From Sycobia sp. Sy_11 (Eukaryota; Arthropoda; Insecta; Hymenoptera; Epichrysomallidae), in the NCBI GenBank assembly GCA_018907035.1, contig JACCIC010000168.1, positions 23,501 to 87,500 on the forward strand: a stretch of 64,000 nt of DNA, read 5' to 3'. The stretch's first letter is position 1. Each line of letters begins with the position of its first letter. Under the pieces are notes generated by a model. The model saw only the letters and a list, made by a program, of their open reading frames with translations, was not told where the DNA came from and searched no databases. Of the stretch, positions 57,648 to 64,000 are shown in pieces. A program made the position numbers and the translations under genes.

Positions 57648-60156
57648 CTCTCTTCTCTTTTTTCCTGTCTACGTCAGCTAAAAGTATGTCGGCTAGACGT
57701 AACTTCGCTGAATCGTCTCTTTTATTTTTCAGTTCGCATTCTCCGTTTTTTTTTCCTCTTTCCGCGACGCGGCGACTGGGGGACTGCTCACGTGAAACGT
57801 AAAATTTAATTTTCTTTCATCGCCAACAACGGGGGTAACGAATAAAAAATTAAAAAAAAAAAATGAGGAAGAATAAGAAGAAAGAAGAAATAAGAAAAAA
57901 ATCGAAGAACTTTTCCTTTATTCCGCGGAAAGGCATTTTATTTGTACGAAACGAACCATCTGTAGATTATAGAAGACCAGGATAAAGCCTTTTTTCGAGC
58001 AATATTATATATATATAACTATTCACAGATTTTGAATTCTACATATCCTAAACACAATTATCAGTTGCAATAATCTTCTTGCAATTTTTCTGTAGTAGAA
58101 GGAAGATTATATTCAGATATCAAGAATGTTAGTCAGAAAGACGATTTAAGACTTCTCTTGAATCTTCTTGTACTCTATACTTTATATAGAATAAATAAGT
58201 ATATACGCAAACATGGGTAAGGAGTAAAACTAGTAAGTAGTTCGAAGTACGGATTATATATATATATAGATATATTATATATACATGTATTATGGAATGT
58301 GCAGCTACAAAATTGATAATATAATTATTTTGATACACTGAGTATAGATTTTCCAAAGAATTCAAGCCGCTAGGTGTTGATTATGTTATGCTTTTCATTA
58401 TTCTTATAATGTCATCAACGCAATGCGATGCAAAACGAATATAAACACATGTAGCATTAGGCGAAATTTTCAGGGAAACTTTTAAAACGCTTATAAAGGA
58501 ACAATGAAAAGCTGCTCTGGATTGTGTTAAAAATTCAACTATGAGTTAAGCTGTAATAAGTCGTATAATACACACTTGCATCGTGCTTACATTATAAACA
58601 GCCATGCACAAATCCTATTTCTATCTTTATGCATAATTTCTCGCCATGACAGATTTTCTCGTATCACTTACCGATCAGTCGTGTTAAATCGCAAGCTTTT
58701 GACGCGCTCATCGCGTCGCTCGCAACGAAAAAGTAACGGATGAACCTCGAGATACATAAACGCGTTACTATCGTAAACTAGGTTCATGCGTATGGTATGT
58801 TTGGTTGGTTCCCAAAATTCTAAAACTTATACGTATAAGAATGAGTCTGGTGACGTTATTTTCTGCCAAGTCGTTCCTTCACTGTCGCGGAGCGCAGCCG
58901 TTATATTTTCGAAATTCTTCGAATAAAAGAATTGGAATACACCATCCGTTCCTAATTCAAAGCAAATATAAGCTTCTCAGATATTGTGGAATAGTGAGCG
59001 AACTTTGTCGATGTAATTTGTTGCTAATGTATGTATATATATATATGAATAATTAGTAGGCATATGTACAAGGCGACGTTCATAGGTGCAGAACGATCTA
59101 CACTTGGAATTACGCTGATTTATACACGCCCTTGTAGCTGCTTAATAATTGTCGTGTTCGTTAATAGACGACAGATAATAGAGCAGAGTATCTACAATGT
59201 TTCGTGATGTTTATTCTATTTCGGACGTTACATTACACACCATATATATATATATATATAACAGCAATCTCAATAGATATACATCAGCAAATCATTACTA
59301 TCTATCTGTATATATTTCCGTAATAAATATTTCCCTAAAAAACGACGTAAGTGGACTTAAAAAAATTATTTTTTTTTCAAACTAATGGAAAATCATCCAT
59401 AGTGGGGTTTGCGCTTGGGGGCCATTGAATAATCGTCCACCCGAGCCGAATTCCATCTGCCCTCTCTCTGGAACAAACTGATTTTTCGCAATTGAACAGG
59501 GGAACGACCAGTTCGAATTGCGGCGCGGGGGGAGAGGGGTAAGATTTTCTTGGGCACGATTCTCGAGGTCGATTCTCAGTCACACGCACATACACACATA
59601 AAGATCGCGCACGACAAATGGAAATAGTTTTGATTTTAAGCCGCACCAAAGGGAAGGGGGACGAGTGAAAAGCCACGAGCTCTGCGGAGGAGACCGCGCA
59701 TCGCTCGCTGGACCAGCGAAAGAAGAAGTGAAAGAAGAGGAGGAGGAGAAGGAAGGGAGCCGGGGAGACGAGCCGAGGCGGATTTTTTCTGCCGTCCCCA
59801 TCCCCCCCCCCACCCCCCAGCGGCGGCACGTCCGTCGCGTCGCCGACGGGACGAAAAAGGAGCCGTGGGGCCCCGGTGAGAGGGCGCCCGTGCATTATAC
59901 ACACCGGCGAGAGCAGAATAGATTCGAGGGATCCGTGGAATTCCATCTATCGAAAACGTGCGTCAGTCTTCTCTCTCCCACCCCCCTCTCGCTCTCTCTC
60001 TCTCTCTCTCGCTCTCCCTCCCTCCTTTCTTGGCCAGAAGAATGGCTCGGGGTTCAGGTGACCGAATTCAATGGGTTTTTGTGTGCTGCGTGCAGTCGAG
60101 GAAAAAAGCAAGCGCGAGAGAGGAGCTGTCGGAGAGCAAGGGAGAAGGAGAGAGAA

Positions 60157-60198
<42 letters not shown>

Positions 60199-60278
60199 CG
60201 AAAAGGACGAGCAGGAGAGAGGGAAGCTTTTGACGGGCGAAAGAACGACGGCTCGGCGGCGTTGCACACAGCAGCGAA

Positions 60279-60325
<47 letters not shown>

Positions 60326-60671
60326 TCCTATATATACGCAAGTCCGCGCTCTCGGCTAAAATTCATTTTGGCGGCTGCTGTGTTGTAGCGGCATCAGGAG
60401 CAGCGGCGCGACGGCGGCAGTCCTGAGAGAAGGAGATATAGGGAGAAAGAGACAAAGGGAGACGAGGGAGAGAGAGAGGGAGAGAGAAAGACAGAAAGAG
60501 CTAAGGTGTAACAGGTATATAGGGGAGCTCCGTTGCCCATCCAGCCAGGATCCTCGGATCCTGCGCGCATGGAAGCGAAAGGGAGCGAAGAGGAGGAGGT
60601 GGGCTATGGGGTAGAGTCGTGGAAGGGGGGCGAAGAAGAACTGAAGAACCACGAGTTCGATGGCCCGATTC

Positions 60672-60674
<3 letters not shown>

Positions 60675-60725
<51 letters not shown>
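60675..60725. repeat. (TA)25 tract
   Basis: A pure TA run. Confidence 0.95.
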
Positions 60726-60728
<3 letters not shown>

Positions 60729-60899
60729 ACACCCGTGGAAATCGGATTGACAAAAAAGAAGAAAAGGAAAAAAAAGAGATTCGGCGCCCCGTACATAATA
60801 TACATATATACAGATACCGTGAGCAGGAAACCTGTTTTTCACACACACACACACACACACACAGACATACCTCCATTTATGCATGTATATATGTATGTG

Positions 60900-60904
<5 letters not shown>

Positions 60905-60962
<58 letters not shown>

Positions 60963-61062
60963 GAAGTGGAAGGAACCGAACAGATCGAGAGCCCCATGCT
61001 CCTGCTTTCTTTATATCATATATATTATAAGCTTGTATGAGAGCGCACATATTGTGCGCTCA

Positions 61063-61112
<50 letters not shown>
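60905..61112. repeat. Two (TA)n tracts 107 nt apart
   Basis: 60905-60957 and 61065-61112. The unique sequence between them contains the inverted words GAGCGCACATA / TGTGCGCTC at 61039-61062. Confidence 0.9.
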
Positions 61113-61116
<4 letters not shown>

Positions 61117-61374
61117 ACATAGTAGCGTACACGGTAGAACGCGTTTTTACTTTTTACTCCCCCGTCCCCCTTCTACCTAAAAAAATTTTGGTCTTTACCA
61201 CCGCGGTTCGTTGCTGACTGCTGACTATACCTATATATATATATATATATAGGCTTCTACATATACGTAGGAGGTCTCGCCACACAGTGGCCTCAATCGC
61301 TTGGCTGGACATTTTCCCGTAGGTATGCCTACGTGCAGCCACGCTACTTGTCTCGCGTTGCGCGCATATGATGT

Positions 61375-61433
61375 GTGTGCGTGTGTGCGTGTGCGTGTGC
61401 GTGTGCGCGCGCGCGTGTGTGTGTGTGTGTGTG
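61375..61433. repeat. (TG)n/(CG)n array, Z-DNA-prone
   Basis: GTGTGC units, a GCGCGCGCGC core, then pure GT. Confidence 0.95.
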
Positions 61434-61560
61434 AGCACAATTACTCACGCACCGCCGCGCCGGCGCGCTCGGGGGCGGCTGAGAAAATTTTTTCTCCCGT
61501 TTCTTTCTGTCTCCAAAATCTCTCTTTCATCCGCCTCTGATATTTGCCTACACACGTGCA

Positions 61561-62240
61561 CGCACGGCACACGCGCACGTTTAGGATACGGCGCGGAGCG
61601 AGCGCGCGCCCGTCCATACAAATATTACACCGCGCACACGCGCGCGCGGACTTTTGTGAAAGTCAATATTCTATGCGCGTCCGCGTCCGCGGGTGTGGGT
61701 GAGCGCGCGCGCGCGTAGAGCGCGGAGCCGAGCGCGCCCGCCGCTGTCGATCGCAGGTCCCCGCGGGCCCCGCCAGGCCGGGCGTCCGGCGGCGGCGCGC
61801 GCAGTAGCCCGAGGACGGCGCGAATATATAGCGACCACCGGGGGCGCGCGAAATTTTAGTTGCATGAGAAACGGTTATTTACACTGTATGCACTGTGCGC
61901 GAACACCCGCGCGCGCACACACACACGCGTATGTGTATATATACGTGTATGTATAGCGCAGAGCCCGACGCGCATTCCATTCCGCCGGAACGGGCGCGCT
62001 CGCGCGCGCAAAGTCGGGGCAGTTAGGAGGGGAAGCCCAAAAAAGAAAAAAAAAAAAAAAAAAAAAACAACGACAAAAATCGCCGGATGCGCGTTCTCGC
62101 GCTGCCGATACGGAGCGGGGCGGCGGAGGGACGGGGACGAGGCCGAACGTAGGTAGACGCGCCTCGCTTTGCGCATCGTTCGTGCGGGCTTTTCTGGGTG
62201 CAGAAGGGGGAGGGGCTGGAGGAAGAGGGGAAGCCAGCAC
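61561..62240. other. CpG-rich island with core-promoter-like motif
   Basis: Strongly GC-rich from 61.58 to 61.86 kb, then mixed with CA arrays and an A-run at 62042-62066. No coding frame with a domain. See the TATA/Inr candidate inside. Confidence 0.35.
61825..61860 (+). promoter_or_regulatory. Candidate TATA/initiator pair in CpG island
   Basis: TATATA at 61825-61830 is followed by TTAGTT with its A at 61858, 33 nt downstream. An ATG at 61864 opens only a 30-codon frame, so any product would be non-coding or spliced. Speculative. Confidence 0.2.
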
Positions 62241-62552
62241 CTGTGCAGCGAATGTAACTTTATCGAGGACCGCATTACAATATGCGTTTACGGTAGTACG
62301 GCCCTTGTTGTACAGACGGCACCAGAGTGTCGATCAGAGAAATGTCCTGATCAAACCTGAATGTATCCCGCGATAGACGGGGGATTTCTTCAGTTTTTTG
62401 TTTTCTTTTTCTCACGACAATCTTCGGCAGTATCGCACAATTTTACTCGAATTCTTGGCATCATCTTGGCATTTTCTTAGCGCTTTATTCATTTTTATCG
62501 ACAAGCGTTGAAAGTCGAAGATTCAAAAAATTTAGCAGTAAATTCTGGTTGA

Positions 62553-62590
<38 letters not shown>

Positions 62591-63369
62591 TTTTTGAAGC
62601 TAAATGAGATGAATCTTAGGTATTCGACGGATTAAAAGACCAGAATCGTATCGCGATTTTCAAGATCTGGGGATTGAAGGAGGAAAGAAAAAAATTAGAG
62701 ATACTAAAGAAAAAGAGGATACTCGTATAACCGAAGAAGTAAATTTGTTAAGAAAGTAGTGAAAAAATCATCGGGAACCTTTGTACACTTTAAACAAAAA
62801 TCTTCCGAACATCTGTTGGTTACGAATCGATTCGATTATTTATCGTTGAAAGAGCCTCCGAGGGGTCGGAATTGCGCAGTCGAGGTACAGTTAGGTACAA
62901 ATTAAAATGCCCTGGATCTTACAGTGTCATTTCTTAATGAGAAAGAGACACAAATAAGACCAGGTAATATATGTATCGAGAGAGAGAGAGAGAGAGAGAA
63001 AAACTTTGAAATATTGGATATATTCGCACGACTATTAATGGGCTCTTATCGGTGGACCGATAAGCGATGGCATAAAAATGAGGAAAAAATTACGATGTCG
63101 AAATGTCTATATGACAGAGCCTTTCAGAGACTCAAGCCCGGTACAAATGTAGGATTATAAGAGAGGCGAGGTCCACCTTGCTACCACCTCGACTCGCTAT
63201 AATTTCTTTTTCTCCCCCCTCAAAATCACGCTCGTAGATGAAATGAATTTTTATACGAAATTAACGTTTAAAATTATTTTAAAAATTAAGTCAAACTACT
63301 TTATTTCTAATTTTTTAGAGAAAAGTATTTATGGAGATAAATACCATTGAGCGAAGCAGCTGCCACCTT

Positions 63370-63373
<4 letters not shown>

Positions 63374-63407
<34 letters not shown>
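63374..63407. repeat. (GA)17 tract
   Basis: Pure GA. A CT tract 262 nt downstream (63669-63707) is its inverted partner. Confidence 0.95.
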
Positions 63408-63409
<2 letters not shown>

Positions 63410-63663
63410 ATATCGATGAAACGACAATTCGGCTCGAAAGTTACGAAACGCAGGGTCACACGGTAAGGCCATGCAATTGACTACGAGCGGTCGCGAGCCC
63501 ATCGCCATCCGCTTAAAAACTTAAGCTTCGAAATTTCAAATGAAATAAATATCCTAGGCGTGAAGTTGTTTTTTCTTCCTTACTTTGAGCTCGCCATATA
63601 GGACGTATCTGTAAAAAATCAGCCTAAAGCGTTCGAGAAAACTAGAAAATAAAGCACGAGAAA

Positions 63664-63668
<5 letters not shown>

Positions 63669-63707
<39 letters not shown>
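63669..63707. repeat. (CT)19 tract
   Basis: A pure CT run. Confidence 0.95.
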
Positions 63708-63709
<2 letters not shown>

Positions 63710-63790
63710 ATCTTTTGGTATTAGGCACCTTGCAACACGCGAGACAGACTTTATTACACGATACATACATACATGCAAACATATTACATA

Positions 63791-63792
63791 CG

Positions 63793-63842
<50 letters not shown>
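63791..63842. repeat. (CG)5(CA)21 compound repeat, Z-DNA-prone
   Basis: CGCGCGCGCG passes directly into a pure CA run and ends in TATATGC. Confidence 0.97.
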
Positions 63843-63847
<5 letters not shown>

Positions 63848-64000
63848 GCATTACACCAAAGTACTATATATTATATAGCGAGCGTCGATGGTCCAAGGCT
63901 TTTCCGCCAGGATTCTTTTCTGTGCCGGCTCTGACCTCGGCGGCGTGCGCGCGCGCACGCACAAGAAAAGTAAAAGATGGAGATGGACTCCGCGGAGCAT

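Larger units (their letters stand above)
57321..61560. other. Geneless region with TA and CT/GA arrays
   Basis: TA at 57330-57374, 60281-60321, 60675-60725, 60905-60957 and 61065-61112. CT at 57588-57644, GA at 60167-60190 and CA at 60840-60864. Low-repeat AT-rich unique DNA spans 57.85-59.4 kb. The 253-codon frame at 59665-60426 is Glu/Arg/Ser repeat translation with no domain. Confidence 0.6.
62241..64000. other. Geneless AT-rich region to the window end
   Basis: CA at 62560-62585, GA at 62978-62998 and 63374-63407, CT at 63669-63707 and a CG/CA array at 63791-63842. No gene recognised; the last 150 nt turn CpG-rich again and may lead into another feature outside the window. Confidence 0.6.

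Noticed and set aside
59665..60426. 253-codon plus-strand ORF, Glu- and Arg-rich
   Set aside because: Driven by GA, CT and TA repeats. No conserved segment seen and the start context is ordinary.

Overview
This window looks like nuclear DNA from an arthropod, most likely an insect. The only convincing protein-coding gene is an intronless-coding F-box/leucine-rich-repeat protein of the FBXL14 / Drosophila 'partner of paired' (Ppa) family. It carries the long glutamine/histidine-rich N-terminus typical of insect developmental regulators. The rest is eukaryotic non-coding sequence with very dense simple repeats: about sixty (TA)n tracts, several dozen (GA)n/(CT)n tracts, and (CA)n, (CG)n, (ATT)n and homopolymer runs. 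CpG-rich patches are scattered through it. A hymenopteran (for example a chalcidoid wasp) would fit this repeat and CpG pattern, but that is a guess; nothing in the window fixes the species.

Layout. Positions 1-6589 hold no gene and become very AT-rich from about 3.4 kb. Positions 6590-8847 form a GC-rich, GA-repeat-rich block that probably contains the promoter and long 5' leader of the F-box gene, with a TATA/Inr-like pair near 7.66-7.69 kb and several short upstream ORFs. Positions 8848-10653 (+) are the FBXL14/ppa coding sequence of 601 codons. Positions 10654 to about 11560 look like its 3' UTR, with a splice-donor-like site 39 nt after the stop, a Pumilio-type motif and two AATAAA signals. 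From there to 64,000 I find no gene I can support over more than 50 kb. This stretch alternates AT-rich unique sequence, microsatellites and GC/CpG-rich islands (about 27.9-28.6, 31.85-33.1, 37.7-38.7, 45.2-45.6, 47.4-47.9 and 61.6-62.2 kb) that could be promoters, enhancers or non-coding exons of unrecognised transcripts. One such patch, at 47,433, starts after a strong splice-acceptor-like sequence and encodes a glutamine run. It could be a distal exon, but the evidence is weak.

Function. The encoded protein should be the substrate-recognition subunit of an SCF (Skp1-Cul1-F-box) ubiquitin ligase. In Drosophila, Ppa promotes turnover of the Paired transcription factor; vertebrate FBXL14 acts on Snail/Twist-type factors. 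No operon, CRISPR, phage, tRNA, rRNA or intact transposon was found. Almost all other long open frames are translations of dinucleotide repeats (YIYIYI, SLSLSL, RERERE, VCVCVC, HTHTHT) or of GC-rich DNA with few stop codons. I did not find a convincing new biological system. The most testable leads are the upstream-ORF-laden leader, the splice-like site next to the stop codon, the repeat-rich gene desert and the strongly structured repeat clusters.
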